Shown: in pieces, positions 16,267 through 23,508 of the stretch
Layout: the number at the start of each line of letters is the position of its first letter
Numbering within the stretch: the first letter of the stretch is position 1
Virus record (IMG/VR): IMGVR_UViG_3300009183_000246
Location: 1 to 31,435 of that record
DNA: 31,435 bases
Strand: one strand, 5' to 3'
Source: a virus
Notes under the pieces: generated by a model
Databases searched by the model: none
The model's input: only the letters and a program-made list of their open reading frames with translations
What the model was told of the DNA's origin: nothing
Program-made: the position numbers and the translations under genes

Positions 16267-16518
16267 TCAAAAAGGTAGATCGTTGTTTACAATTGGCGGC
16301 AAAGTTTCGGTTTTAACTTCAATTCTAACCTCGTTTTTATCGCGTGGTTCCTCAAATGTTAAACTCATGTACTTTAATCCTTTTGCGCTGGTATTAATCC
16401 ATGCGCTAATTTGTTTGGGTTCGCCATTTATAATTGCGTTCCCTTTGTAGTCGGGTTGCGTTTCTTTTGTTTTGTTGTCGTTTTTAAATAACGCTCCAGC
16501 ATTGTTTTTTGGTTCCAT
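16267..16518 (-). CDS. SSB-like small protein
   Basis: An 83-residue protein. The core, from YKGNAIINGEPKQISAWIN to KYMSLTFEEP (about 24-60), is a compact beta-rich segment reminiscent of an OB fold. The last residues are NNDLPF, resembling the acidic DDIPF tip by which bacterial single-strand-binding proteins recruit replication and repair enzymes. The N-terminus has GALFKNDNKTKETQPDY, common to small Bacteroidota phage proteins (DUF736-like). It lies beside ERF and exonuclease genes, where a single-strand-binding function fits. No longer SSB gene is present in the window. Confidence 0.7.
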   Translation of the reverse strand: MEPKNNAGALFKNDNKTKETQPDYKGNAIINGEPKQISAWINTSAKGLKYMSLTFEEPRDKNEVRIEVKTETLPPIVNNDLPF

Positions 16519-16523
16519 TTTTT

Positions 16524-16733
16524 TTATTTTAAAGTTATTGCACTTTGATAATTATTATCTGTTAAAATCATTTCGTTTCTAAACGTAAAATGAATATTTA
16601 AAAAATTTACTAATTCACAAAACGATTGAAAAACGTATCGCTCGCATGATTCAAGTGAACAATTTAATCCAATATGTAAAATATAACCGTTTTCCGTTTG
16701 TTGTATTTCTACATTTCTTACCTCTTTTTTCAT
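16524..16733 (-). CDS. Hypothetical protein, 69 aa
   Basis: A 69-residue protein with a beta-rich first part (VEIQQTENGYILHIGLN) and a helical middle (YVFQSFCELVNFLNIHF). Three Cys. No family recognised. It sits between a coiled-coil small gene and the SSB-like gene with small gaps and shares their transcription unit. An accessory replication or recombination role is possible from position only. Confidence 0.65.
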   Translation of the reverse strand: MKKEVRNVEIQQTENGYILHIGLNCSLESCERYVFQSFCELVNFLNIHFTFRNEMILTDNNYQSAITLK

Positions 16734-16743
16734 TTTTATTTTA

Positions 16744-16911
16744 TTATTTGTTTTTGATTCCTAATTCAGCCCGGCAAATTTTAATTATAGTCGAATTACT
16801 ATGTAATGGCGTGCCGTTATCCATTTGTTCTATAATGTGCATTAAAACGCTTTTTAACTCTTTTATTTCGTGTTTTAATTCTTTTATTTCTTCGTTAACT
16901 TCAGGATTCAT
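16744..16911 (-). CDS. Small coiled-coil protein, 55 aa
   Basis: A 55-residue frame whose ATG directly abuts the exonuclease stop (TAAATG). Residues 3-30 form a regular Glu/Lys/Leu helix (EEIKELKHEIKELKSVL), an obvious coiled coil; the remainder is short and basic. Two successive stop codons end it. No family recognised. The tight coupling supports that it is real. Confidence 0.65.
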   Translation of the reverse strand: MNPEVNEEIKELKHEIKELKSVLMHIIEQMDNGTPLHSNSTIIKICRAELGIKNK

Positions 16912-17688
16912 TTATTGAAATTTTAATAGTTTATAATTCATTCGTAATTTTTCTTTCCAAAATTCAGATTCGTTTTTATAGGCTTCGCAAATCGCCCGAA
17001 ATTTTCCGTACGTTGAATTTTTTGAGTAAATTATTTTTTTTGCTTTTATTTCTCCGATTCCTTTCACGCCTTTTATATTATCGCATGCATCCCCAACTAA
17101 AAACAGTTCACAAAGTAAATTTTCGCAGTCGGTTTTTGTCATGTTTTTAAACCCTTTGCGGATCTTAAATTCTTCGCCGTTTTCGTCGTATCTTTTGATT
17201 TGGTAATAATCAAAATGTAGGCCTTCAATTTGCTTTAAATCTTTGTCAATTGAACAAATTATATAATCGCTTACGTTTAACAGTTGAGCGTTATAAAAAA
17301 TAAGGTCGTCGGCTTCGTATTCGTCATGCGCAAAGGAGTTATTCCAATACTCAATCAAATAATCGCGTAATTCAGAAATCCATCGATTTGGCTTTTTACG
17401 ATTCGCTTTGTATTGTGGATCTATTTCTTTTCGAAAGTTGTTTTTACATTTGGTAAAAAAATATAGTGTTTTTTCTACGTGAAAATGTTCCTCGATTTCG
17501 TTCAAAATATCAAAACTTATTTTTTCAAAACGATCGTAACCGCGTTGTAAAATTTCCATTTCAATTTCAAATCGTAATTTTCCGCTTTTTAGCATGTCTC
17601 GAATTTCTCCGAAACTAATAACCTTGTAAATCGATTGATAAACAAGGCTATCCGCGTCGAATAATACTGTTTTAGATTTCATTTTCAT
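16912..17688 (-). CDS. 5'-3' exonuclease, FEN/PIN-like
   Basis: A 258-residue nuclease of the DNA polymerase I N-domain/T4 RNase H type. Metal ligands are visible: FDADS (Asp11, Asp13), EYEADDL (123-129), CSIDKDL (Asp148, Asp150), and VGDACDNI (Asp200, Asp203), followed by the helix-hairpin-helix KGVKGIGEIKAKKI. The YKANRKKP segment (93-100) is the basic arch region. Overlaps the ERF gene by 17 nt. With ERF it forms a resection-plus-annealing recombination pair; RNA primer removal during replication is the other expected job. Confidence 0.92.
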   Translation of the reverse strand: MKMKSKTVLFDADSLVYQSIYKVISFGEIRDMLKSGKLRFEIEMEILQRGYDRFEKISFDILNEIEEHFHVEKTLYFFTKCKNNFRKEIDPQYKANRKKPNRWISELRDYLIEYWNNSFAHDEYEADDLIFYNAQLLNVSDYIICSIDKDLKQIEGLHFDYYQIKRYDENGEEFKIRKGFKNMTKTDCENLLCELFLVGDACDNIKGVKGIGEIKAKKIIYSKNSTYGKFRAICEAYKNESEFWKEKLRMNYKLLKFQ

Positions 17689-18187
17689 TTAAGAAATTGA
17701 TTTGTTCCTTTGTAAGTTCAAAATTTGCTTGTAATGATTCTCGCGGATATTCACCGCTTTGGATTTTTTGAACTGCTAATTTAAACCGCGCCGTGTCCAA
17801 AACTTGTTTTCCTGATGCGTCGTTGTCCACGTCCGTAACCAAACCTAAAATACTGCTCAAACAGTAACGACGATAATAAGTTATTCCGGATCCAAAACAT
17901 TGATGTTCGTTCATTTTTGCTAATTGAACGTTTGGAATTAAAGTTGAACTTTCAAGTTTTTCACCGCTTTCGCAATGGAATACAATCGTAACTAAATAAT
18001 TTTGCCCTTCGTGGCTGTTAATCATTTGCGCGAATCCTAATCCGTGTTTTTGCATTAATGGATTGATGGCCTCAAAGATTTTAGGTAAATCCGCAAATTT
18101 GTATTGATTTGCGTAACCTGTAGATCCTTTGTGAATCACTTTAATTTCCTGTTGGAATGCTGCTAAATTTTTAAATAAATTAATCAT
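17672..18187 (-). CDS. erf: ERF-family single-strand annealing protein
   Basis: A 171-residue recombinase. The hallmark FGSGITYYRRYCLSSILGL (98-116) corresponds to the ERF core motif, preceded by GYANQYKFADLPKIFEAINP (24-43), also conserved. The C-terminal part after residue 125 is short and helical, ending in acidic residues. Anneals complementary strands for phage recombination, repair and possibly genome circularisation. It overlaps the 45-residue gene before it as ATGA and the exonuclease after it by 17 nt. Confidence 0.92.
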   Translation of the reverse strand: MINLFKNLAAFQQEIKVIHKGSTGYANQYKFADLPKIFEAINPLMQKHGLGFAQMINSHEGQNYLVTIVFHCESGEKLESSTLIPNVQLAKMNEHQCFGSGITYYRRYCLSSILGLVTDVDNDASGKQVLDTARFKLAVQKIQSGEYPRESLQANFELTKEQINFLNENEI

Positions 18188-18321
18188 TTGCTTTCGTTTA
18201 AATTGTTTCTAAATTCAATTGCTTCTTTTTTGGAATAAAAAGCCTTAATTACTTCTTTTCCGATCATTACCGTAAACGTTGGAAACGTGTATGGATTTTT
18301 TGTTTTTACTGTTGCTTTCAT
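18184..18321 (-). CDS. Small hypothetical protein, 45 aa
   Basis: A 45-residue basic protein whose stop overlaps the ERF start as ATGA. Segments TVMIGKEVIKAFYSKKEAIEF suggest a beta hairpin followed by a helix, similar in layout to small phage proteins with a 'key-in, sequence-out' fold, but no family is recognised. First gene after the promoter at 18344-18374, with its ATG 23 nt from the -7 element. It may serve to couple translation of the recombination genes. Confidence 0.65.
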   Translation of the reverse strand: MKATVKTKNPYTFPTFTVMIGKEVIKAFYSKKEAIEFRNNLNESK

Positions 18322-18343
18322 TACTATAATTATTAATTGTTTA

Positions 18344-18374
18344 CAAATATAATCTAAATTTTTAATATAAACCT
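18344..18374 (-). promoter_or_regulatory. Early-type promoter for the recombination genes
   Basis: TATATTTG at the -7 position, 23 nt before an ATG. The 31-base element shares most bases with 15976-16007 and 24932-24962. Its -33 position reads TTT, so it lacks the exact TTG and may be weaker or activator-dependent. Confidence 0.7.
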
Positions 18375-18390
18375 AATTTTTAAAAAAATA

Positions 18391-18750
18391 TTACAAAAAT
18401 TCTTTTAATCCGTTAGCGCATCGCTCTATTGAATTTGCACGCTCGTAAAGGCTTTTAATTTGGTTTTCAATAGTTATACTGCAATCAGTTGTAAAGTAGC
18501 CTTGTGAGGTCGCAATTAACGGTAATAAGCTATTTGAACGAATATAATTAACCAACTTTCGTAATCGTGGACCGGTTAATCTTATTTTATACCCGCGATC
18601 CGTTAAAAATTGATTCATGCGCTTTACTATTAATTCCGCTTTGATCGGATTATTTTTTTTATACGCCCTAAATCCATGAATTACAATCGGTAAAATTTCC
18701 ATTTCTTGGTCGGTTAATTCATGCGTGTAATTTTCAAAAGTTGTTATCAT
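18391..18750 (-). CDS. Winged-helix-like phage protein
   Basis: A 119-residue protein. The segment TGPRLRKLVNYIRSNSLLPL and the following IATSQGYFTT look like the recognition helix and wing of a winged-helix domain, a pattern I associate with small Bacteroidota phage proteins of unknown role. The C-terminal 30 residues form a helix. It overlaps the RadC-like gene as ATGA and is directly followed by an early-type promoter, so it could be a regulator. A role in DNA replication is equally possible. Confidence 0.7.
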   Translation of the reverse strand: MITTFENYTHELTDQEMEILPIVIHGFRAYKKNNPIKAELIVKRMNQFLTDRGYKIRLTGPRLRKLVNYIRSNSLLPLIATSQGYFTTDCSITIENQIKSLYERANSIERCANGLKEFL

Positions 18751-19178
18751 AATTTCCCGTTATCAGCAAATGAATAAAAAGAATCAGCCGTTAAAATAAC
18801 GTGATCTAAAACAGTTGAATCCACTAAATTACAAAGCTGTTGTAAATCCTTAGTTATGTTTAAATCCGCTTGGCTTGGGTTTGCGTTTCCGCTTGGGTGG
18901 TTATGCGCTAAAATTATTCCACTTGCGAGGCTTTCAACTACGTACTTCAATAGTATTTTTTTATCTACTACCGTTCCAACGATTCCGCCCTGTGAAATTT
19001 TAGCATATCCAATAGTTTCGTTTGCCCTATTCAAAAGTAAAATAAAAAAACTTTCGAATATTTCTAAATCGTCACCGTAAAATTGCCGTATAAATTTTTC
19101 AGCGCTTTCAGATCCTGTAATTTTTACTTTCGTGAATTCAGAATCAGTTGCTTTTAAATCGAATTTCTTTGCTTTCAT
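18747..19178 (-). CDS. radC: RadC-like JAB/MPN (JAMM) domain protein
   Basis: A 143-residue protein made of the RadC JAB domain only. The metal-binding motif is complete: HNHPSGNANPSQAD (His92, His94, Ser/Asp to 105), with the acidic residue Glu in the earlier helix (around 42-55). It lacks the N-terminal helix-hairpin-helix part of full RadC. Such short versions are common in phages and mobile elements; they may act as peptidases or DNA-related enzymes, the exact reaction being unknown. Its own early-type promoter lies 24 nt upstream. Confidence 0.9.
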   Translation of the reverse strand: MKAKKFDLKATDSEFTKVKITGSESAEKFIRQFYGDDLEIFESFFILLLNRANETIGYAKISQGGIVGTVVDKKILLKYVVESLASGIILAHNHPSGNANPSQADLNITKDLQQLCNLVDSTVLDHVILTADSFYSFADNGKL

Positions 19179-19201
19179 AACCTTTTGTTTTTAATTGTTT
19201 T

Positions 19202-19233
19202 CAAATTTAAACTAAATTATTAATATAACAACT
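19202..19233 (-). promoter_or_regulatory. Early-type promoter for the RadC-like gene
   Basis: TTG, 19 bases, TAAATTTG on the minus strand, the closest match in the window to a consensus Bacteroidota promoter. Nearly identical to 15976-16007 over 32 bases, and the distance to the ATG (24 nt) is the same. Confidence 0.8.
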
Positions 19234-19240
19234 ATATTTT

Positions 19241-19771
19241 TTAATTATTTTCAAAACTTTTTACTTTTGCCTTGTAAACACTGATAATTTCTTTTAATTC
19301 ATCAATTGAAAATTTGCGTGTTTTATCGGATTCATGTTTTAAAATAGAAAATTTGTAAAATCCAATTTTAGTAATTAAATTTTCGCGATATTCTATTAAA
19401 TTGCCGTGTAAATAAGTATTGCAATATTCACATTGTAAATGTACGTTGTCCTCGTTAAAACGAACGTTCCAATGGTTATTCGCGTTGTAAAAATGTCCCG
19501 CGTTTTCCTTTAATGCTGGTTTATTGCATGAAATACAATTTTGCCCCGCGTCGCGAAGTCGAATAAATTTATTAAAAACCTGCTGCGCTAATTTTATATA
19601 ATCCTGGACCGTCATTAAATCCGCTTTTAACTTTGCTTTTTTTCGTTTCCAATTTTTTTCTTTTGTTTCCTGAATCCAATCCATTACACAACCAGGATCA
19701 AAACAATTTTTTTGTAAAAATGCAATCGGTTCGAAACTGTTTTTACAATACTTACATTTTCGTGTTTTCAT
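19241..19771 (-). CDS. ninG: NinG/Rap-like recombination protein
   Basis: A 176-residue protein of the lambda NinG (Rap) family, a structure-specific nuclease acting on recombination intermediates. Two zinc-binding clusters are visible: Cys6, Cys9, Cys23, Cys28 at the N-terminus, and CISC (79-82) with AGHFYNANNHWNVRF and LQCEYCNTYLHGN (112-124), a typical HNH-like arrangement. A basic helix (KEKNWKRKKAKLKADL) lies between them. Overlaps the methyltransferase stop as ATGA. Fits a recombination module with ERF and the exonuclease. Confidence 0.92.
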   Translation of the reverse strand: MKTRKCKYCKNSFEPIAFLQKNCFDPGCVMDWIQETKEKNWKRKKAKLKADLMTVQDYIKLAQQVFNKFIRLRDAGQNCISCNKPALKENAGHFYNANNHWNVRFNEDNVHLQCEYCNTYLHGNLIEYRENLITKIGFYKFSILKHESDKTRKFSIDELKEIISVYKAKVKSFENN

Positions 19772-20436
19772 AGTTCATCAAATATTGAAGTTTGTTTAAT
19801 GTCCGATTTTCTAAATATATTTAAAGCTGTTTCAAGTATTGTTTTTCCCGCTTCATAATCTACTAAGTTACGCGCCATTTTTGACCTTCTTTGTTCACCT
19901 TTATATTTAAAAAAATCATAATCGTGAAACTCACATAATTTTCTAATAGCTTCATAATCATCTTTTGCTATTAAACCACTTATTTTATCCCTTTCGCTTA
20001 ATATAGAAGGTAAATTAAAGTTTGTCCAATATAAATGACGACCTCTTTTTTGTGCTGTAATTAATGGTTCGTAATAAGGAATTACATTTTCAACACAATA
20101 TTTACCGTCAAAAAAATTATCTAAAAAAAGTATTTCTTCATAAAGTTTCATATCTGAATAATACGGCTTTGTATTTTCTCTATTTTTTTGGCTAAACTTT
20201 ACTCTTGAATGACTTGGACACGGTGGCGAACTCCAAATAAAATCAAACTCTTTGTAATGGTCCAAAAGATATTGGTGCGCATCAGCTATTATTACTGTAT
20301 CATTTGGAAAACGTTCTTTGTATAAACGTGCCGCTTCGGGGTCTAATTCAACCGCTGTAACTTCAATATCTCCGTTTACTTCGTTCCATTTGTATCTGTT
20401 ACCGCCTAAACAAGCGTATAAATTAAGTATTTTCAT
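19768..20436 (-). CDS. C5-cytosine DNA methyltransferase, small
   Basis: A 222-residue enzyme. Motif I is LNLYACLGGNRYKW (4-17), motif IV contains the catalytic Cys in PPCPS (Cys73), motif VI is ENV (116-118), motif VIII QKRGRHLYW (129-137), and motif X is a divergent RNLVDYEAGKTI near the end. The target recognition region is only about 50 residues, so it is much shorter than bacterial enzymes of 300-400 residues, yet all catalytic motifs are present. No restriction endonuclease is beside it. Likely protects phage DNA from host restriction; modifying a short site is probable. Confidence 0.9.
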   Translation of the reverse strand: MKILNLYACLGGNRYKWNEVNGDIEVTAVELDPEAARLYKERFPNDTVIIADAHQYLLDHYKEFDFIWSSPPCPSHSRVKFSQKNRENTKPYYSDMKLYEEILFLDNFFDGKYCVENVIPYYEPLITAQKRGRHLYWTNFNLPSILSERDKISGLIAKDDYEAIRKLCEFHDYDFFKYKGEQRRSKMARNLVDYEAGKTILETALNIFRKSDIKQTSIFDEL

Positions 20437-20720
20437 AATCCATTTAATAAATTACCGATATGAATATTCAAACTTTTATTTTCCTGTTTCAACTTTAAAT
20501 TTTCCAACTCTAAATCGTGGTTTCTGCTATTCGTGGCGCGTGTTACATTCTCGCAGTGTGTAAAGTACTGAATTGATTCCGCAACCTCATTTAAACTTTC
20601 GCGCATAGGATCCAATAAATCATTTCTTTCAGGGTGTTTTGCTTCAATCTCTTCAATCGAGTTTTTTAATCTGTAATAAAGTACATTTAAACCCGCTTTT
20701 CTTTTTAACATTTCTAACAT
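20433..20720 (-). CDS. Coiled-coil hypothetical protein, 95 aa
   Basis: A 95-residue protein, helical throughout, with a clear coiled coil near the C-terminus (LELENLKLKQENKSLNIHIG). The N-terminal part has two amphipathic helices around a His-Pro-Glu turn. No family recognised. The stop overlaps the methyltransferase start by 4 nt, and it lies between two nucleic-acid-modification genes. Confidence 0.7.
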   Translation of the reverse strand: MLEMLKRKAGLNVLYYRLKNSIEEIEAKHPERNDLLDPMRESLNEVAESIQYFTHCENVTRATNSRNHDLELENLKLKQENKSLNIHIGNLLNGL

Positions 20721-20732
20721 AATTTTTATTTT

Positions 20733-21566
20733 TTAAAGTCCACAATATCCACTATCGCAATCGCCAAAATCGGCATCGAATAAATCTAATTGTAATTTAT
20801 GATTTTTTATTTTTTGATACGTAATTCCTTTTTTAAAAGTGCAATTATTTTCATTTTCTTTTGAAATAAACCAATCAAATTTTTCGTTATATTTTTCACT
20901 CATTAATTTTAAAAGCAATTCGTTACGATGAAAGCAACCGATACAATTATTCATGTAAGCAAATCGAACCGGTTTATTTTTCCAAAATTCCTCGACAGTA
21001 TCTTTGAAAATAATATCTTTTATCAATGGAAATTCAACAGATCGATACGGTAATTCGGCCCATTTATTTCGGTTGTTTTTTTGTCCGACCTTAAATTTAA
21101 AATTTTCTAATCCGTTAACTTGTTTTTCAATCATTCTATTTGCCCGTGAAATTTCGTTTGCCCTAAATCCAATTCGCATTTTTACAGGCAATTCCATATT
21201 TTCAAAACACCACTGCGCAATCGGTTCGACTTTCATTTTTGAAGTGCAATAACGCGTCATTATATTTGGCAAATAACCACCGGCTTTTTTTATTATTTTA
21301 TCAAAAGATTCGCCTGTAATCCAATCAATTTTTTTTCCGATAAACTGTTCTAAATCGAGCATTGTGTAAATTATTAAATCGTCCTCGAGCGTTCCAATAA
21401 ATTCAGTACCTATTTTATCCGAAACAATTTGCCGTATTTTTGGATCTGGAAATAAACATTTTTGATCGTCTGTTCGAACCAATGCAAAAACATTGTAATC
21501 CGCAGGATAATTTACCGCAATATAGCTTGACGTTTTTCCACCGCTAAGTGAGTTTACTGTTTTCAT
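20733..21566 (-). CDS. PP-loop ATPase, PAPS reductase-like
   Basis: A 277-residue protein of the adenine-nucleotide alpha-hydrolase fold. The PP-loop is SGGKTS (8-13). A conserved segment RYCTSKMKVEP (105-115) is typical of PAPS reductase-like phage enzymes. The C-terminal half has NNCIGCFHRNELL (207-219), a Cys pair likely to bind a metal or Fe-S cluster, and the C-terminus itself is Cys-rich (DCDSGYC). True sulphate assimilation is unlikely in a phage; thiolation of DNA or tRNA, or another adenylation-based modification, fits better, but no dnd-type partners are present. Lies between the helicase and the methyltransferase group. Confidence 0.85.
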   Translation of the reverse strand: MKTVNSLSGGKTSSYIAVNYPADYNVFALVRTDDQKCLFPDPKIRQIVSDKIGTEFIGTLEDDLIIYTMLDLEQFIGKKIDWITGESFDKIIKKAGGYLPNIMTRYCTSKMKVEPIAQWCFENMELPVKMRIGFRANEISRANRMIEKQVNGLENFKFKVGQKNNRNKWAELPYRSVEFPLIKDIIFKDTVEEFWKNKPVRFAYMNNCIGCFHRNELLLKLMSEKYNEKFDWFISKENENNCTFKKGITYQKIKNHKLQLDLFDADFGDCDSGYCGL

Positions 21567-21567
21567 T

Positions 21568-22596
21568 TCAAAATGGTAATTTATTCTCGTTTGCTATTCT
21601 TATTTTTTCACTCGTTGACATTAATTCAGGTATATTTTCGAACTTTATTTTAGTTGGAAATTGGTTAGAAATTTTCACCTCTTTATTTCTTTGCCCATAA
21701 ATTTTATTCCCGTAAATATCTTTCATGTAATATTGATATTTTTCAACGTCCAAATATAATTTATAAGTTCCATTTTTTGATACGCCCTTTGGTTTACTTT
21801 TAGCAACTTTTAAATGTACTTCGTTTTCTGCGTAGATATTTCCATCTCGATCGATTAAACCCGCAGGAGGTCGCCACATTATTAAAACAGTCAATCCTTT
21901 ACGAAACCAAACCTGCCCTCCTGCAAAGTCGCGAGCCGTTGGCATCGGATAAAATGTTTGTTCATTTTGTGTTATTGGTGCCTGATCTCGAACATGGTTA
22001 ATAATACAATTGTGTCTTTTGCTTTTACGTGCGTTTTTTCGAGCCATTCCTAATATTCTACTCAAATATTTGTCTTCGCGTCCTAAATCCGCTTGTATAT
22101 ATTCCTCGGTTAACTCATTCCACGGATCAACCGTAGTCGTGTTAATTGTTATTTCGTGCGTTTTTTCAATCTCATCGACTAATTTGTAAAAATTTTCAAG
22201 TGTTAAATCTTCGTCTATTGGATCCACGACAATAAAGTGATCGTTAACAAACATTTCAGCCGTTATTTGTTCGCCTTGACTCATCGAAAATTCTCCTATT
22301 GTGTACGGTTTCCCGATATATTTATGACAAAGTTCTGAATAAACTTCGGCTGCGCTTCCTGTTTCAGGTGAAAAAATTACATGTTTCCAACCGTGTAAAC
22401 AACTTAAATTAATTAAGAATTCGAACCAAATTTCAGTTTTTCCACTCGCTGGCGCTGCTCCTATGTAAGTTGTGCAACCTTCTTTTACGGTGTAAGGTAA
22501 TTGTTCAAAGTCCCATCCTATGGATTTTCCACGTACATTTTTTATATTGCGAATATTGTTTAATTCAGGTTGTAATTCGCTTAGTCTTTTATACAT
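21568..22596 (-). CDS. DnaB/RecA-type replicative ATPase
   Basis: A 342-residue RecA-fold ATPase. Walker A is GAAPASGKTE (46-55); the region after it (HVIFSPETGSAAEVYSELC) and the later INTTTVDPWNEL and RKSKRHNCIINHVRD resemble the helicase domain of DnaB/T7-type enzymes. It lacks the DnaB N-terminal domain and primase. ARDFAGGQVWFRKGLTVLIMWRP near the C-terminal third is the usual DnaB-like end. Probably the phage replicative helicase, loaded by the preceding gene product. Starts two bases after the preceding gene stop. Confidence 0.88.
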   Translation of the reverse strand: MYKRLSELQPELNNIRNIKNVRGKSIGWDFEQLPYTVKEGCTTYIGAAPASGKTEIWFEFLINLSCLHGWKHVIFSPETGSAAEVYSELCHKYIGKPYTIGEFSMSQGEQITAEMFVNDHFIVVDPIDEDLTLENFYKLVDEIEKTHEITINTTTVDPWNELTEEYIQADLGREDKYLSRILGMARKNARKSKRHNCIINHVRDQAPITQNEQTFYPMPTARDFAGGQVWFRKGLTVLIMWRPPAGLIDRDGNIYAENEVHLKVAKSKPKGVSKNGTYKLYLDVEKYQYYMKDIYGNKIYGQRNKEVKISNQFPTKIKFENIPELMSTSEKIRIANENKLPF

Positions 22597-22597
22597 T

Positions 22598-23203
22598 TTA
22601 TTCGTGTATTATAGGATTTACGTAAACCAAACCTTGTTTTGTAGTGTCAAATCCATATTTATCAATTATATCGGTTCTACTGAAAAATTCAGGGGTGCAA
22701 TATTGATAATTATTTTCTTTATGGTGCGTATTTTCTTTGCAGTTAATTATAGCGTTTGTAATTTGCTTTTTTTCGTAGCCTTGTTTTAATAGTGATTTGT
22801 ATTTTGATTTAATTTTATCATTCATTACTTGAAAATTTCTACCAAAACACAAATTAATAAATTCAAGCAACGCTTGGTAATCTATTTGCTCTTTCTCTTT
22901 CTCTTTCTCTTTCTCTTTCTCTTGTACCGGAGGGGCTAAAATACCCCCTACCGAACCCCCTTCCGTAGGGTCTTCAATAGGTGTATTTATTTTCTGTTTT
23001 GTTTTGTCTTCGTATCCTTTAATTTGTGCATCAATCGAATGTTTTTGAGAAACGTAGGCGAACTTAACAAGCCCAGTTAATTCAACCTCGACCCCTGTAA
23101 ATTGACGCATTAATAAAGCATCGTAAAACGCTAAACGATCTTTGTCATTTAATTCGTTTGCAATTTCCCAATAGCTACGATAAAAGTTAAATGCTTTTCT
23201 CAT
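22598..23203 (-). CDS. Replication initiation protein (DUF6291 plus phage C-terminal domain)
   Basis: A 201-residue protein with two parts. Residues 1-75 (FNFYRSYWEIANELNDKDRL onward) match the DUF6291 type; residues about 110-190 (NDKIKSKYKSLLKQGYEKKQ, then YCTPEFFSRTDIIDKYG) match the conserved C-terminal domain of phage replisome organisers (Phg_2220_C-like). A disordered Pro/Gly linker with five Lys-Glu pairs separates them; it is encoded by a hexanucleotide repeat. Placed just before the helicase, as expected for an origin-binding helicase loader. The ATG overlaps the preceding gene by 4 nt. Confidence 0.87.
   Translation of the reverse strand: MRKAFNFYRSYWEIANELNDKDRLAFYDALLMRQFTGVEVELTGLVKFAYVSQKHSIDAQIKGYEDKTKQKINTPIEDPTEGGSVGGILAPPVQEKEKEKEKEKEQIDYQALLEFINLCFGRNFQVMNDKIKSKYKSLLKQGYEKKQITNAIINCKENTHHKENNYQYCTPEFFSRTDIIDKYGFDTTKQGLVYVNPIIHE
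22889..22923. repeat. Hexanucleotide microsatellite in the replication gene
   Basis: The unit ctcttt occurs nearly six times in tandem on the plus strand; on the coding strand it encodes alternating Lys and Glu in the linker. The unit length of six keeps the reading frame when copies are gained or lost, so the linker length can vary without inactivation. Confidence 0.9.
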
Positions 23204-23403
23204 GGTTTAACGCATTGAATGTTTTTAACCTGAATTAAAACGCGGTAATCCTGTTTAACACCGGTTGCCCGTTCCATTGTTTTTAATTCTGAATTTTCAG
23301 CTGTTAATTCTAACCAAATTTTTTCAAGTAAAATTAACCCTCTAATTTGCCGATAAGTTTCTTTGACGTTTATAACGCCATCCATTAAAATAATTTTTGC
23401 CAT
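23200..23403 (-). CDS. Hypothetical protein, 67 aa
   Basis: A 67-residue protein, helical in the middle (RGLILLEKIWLELTAENSEL) with short strands at each end. No family recognised. It is the first gene after the structured RNA element and terminator (23423-23505), so its expression depends on read-through of that element. Its stop overlaps the start of the replication protein gene, so any control acting here would also act on replication. Confidence 0.7.
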   Translation of the reverse strand: MAKIILMDGVINVKETYRQIRGLILLEKIWLELTAENSELKTMERATGVKQDYRVLIQVKNIQCVKP

Positions 23404-23419
23404 AATAATAATTTTTAAG

Positions 23420-23505
23420 CATAAAAAAAACCCTTTAGCGTTCGGGTGCAGCCTACTAACTAAAGAGTTTTAACTCAAATTTCTATAAGTTCCTGCACGA
23501 ACCGT
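23420..23505 (-). ncRNA. Candidate structured RNA with kissing loop
   Basis: Starting a few bases after a promoter, the minus-strand RNA can form a 4-bp hairpin (GTTC/GAAC, 23502-23489) whose six-base loop GTGCAG is an exact complement of CTGCAC (23451-23446) in the 21-base loop of the terminator hairpin that follows. A longer alternative pairing joins GTTCG-TGCAG with CTGCA-CC-CGAAC. A third small hairpin (GAGT/ACTC) competes with the base of the terminator stem. This fits either a short regulatory RNA of about 85 nt or a leader that controls read-through into the replication genes. Confidence 0.5.
23423..23469 (-). terminator. Intrinsic terminator of the structured RNA
   Basis: Minus-strand 10-bp stem with one G-U pair (23469-23460 with 23438-23429), a 21-base loop and eight T. 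It lies between the tiny-gene block and the replication genes. The unusually long loop carries the sequence complementary to the upstream hairpin loop. Confidence 0.8.
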
Positions 23506-23508
23506 TTA

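Noticed and set aside
18747-19178. Full-length RadC DNA repair protein
   Set aside because: Only the JAB domain is present; the helix-hairpin-helix part is missing, so repair activity should not be assumed.
20733-21566. DndC of a phosphorothioation system
   Set aside because: The PP-loop and Cys motifs are compatible, but DndA, B, D and E are missing and the protein is shorter than DndC, so only a PAPS reductase-like assignment is justified.
22520-22789. Plus-strand hydrophobic frame of 89 codons resembling a membrane protein
   Set aside because: Antisense of the replication protein and helicase starts; hydrophobicity is a by-product of reading AT-rich codons backwards.
22889-22923. CRISPR-like array
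   Set aside because: It is a simple six-base tandem repeat without spacers. No CRISPR pattern was seen elsewhere.
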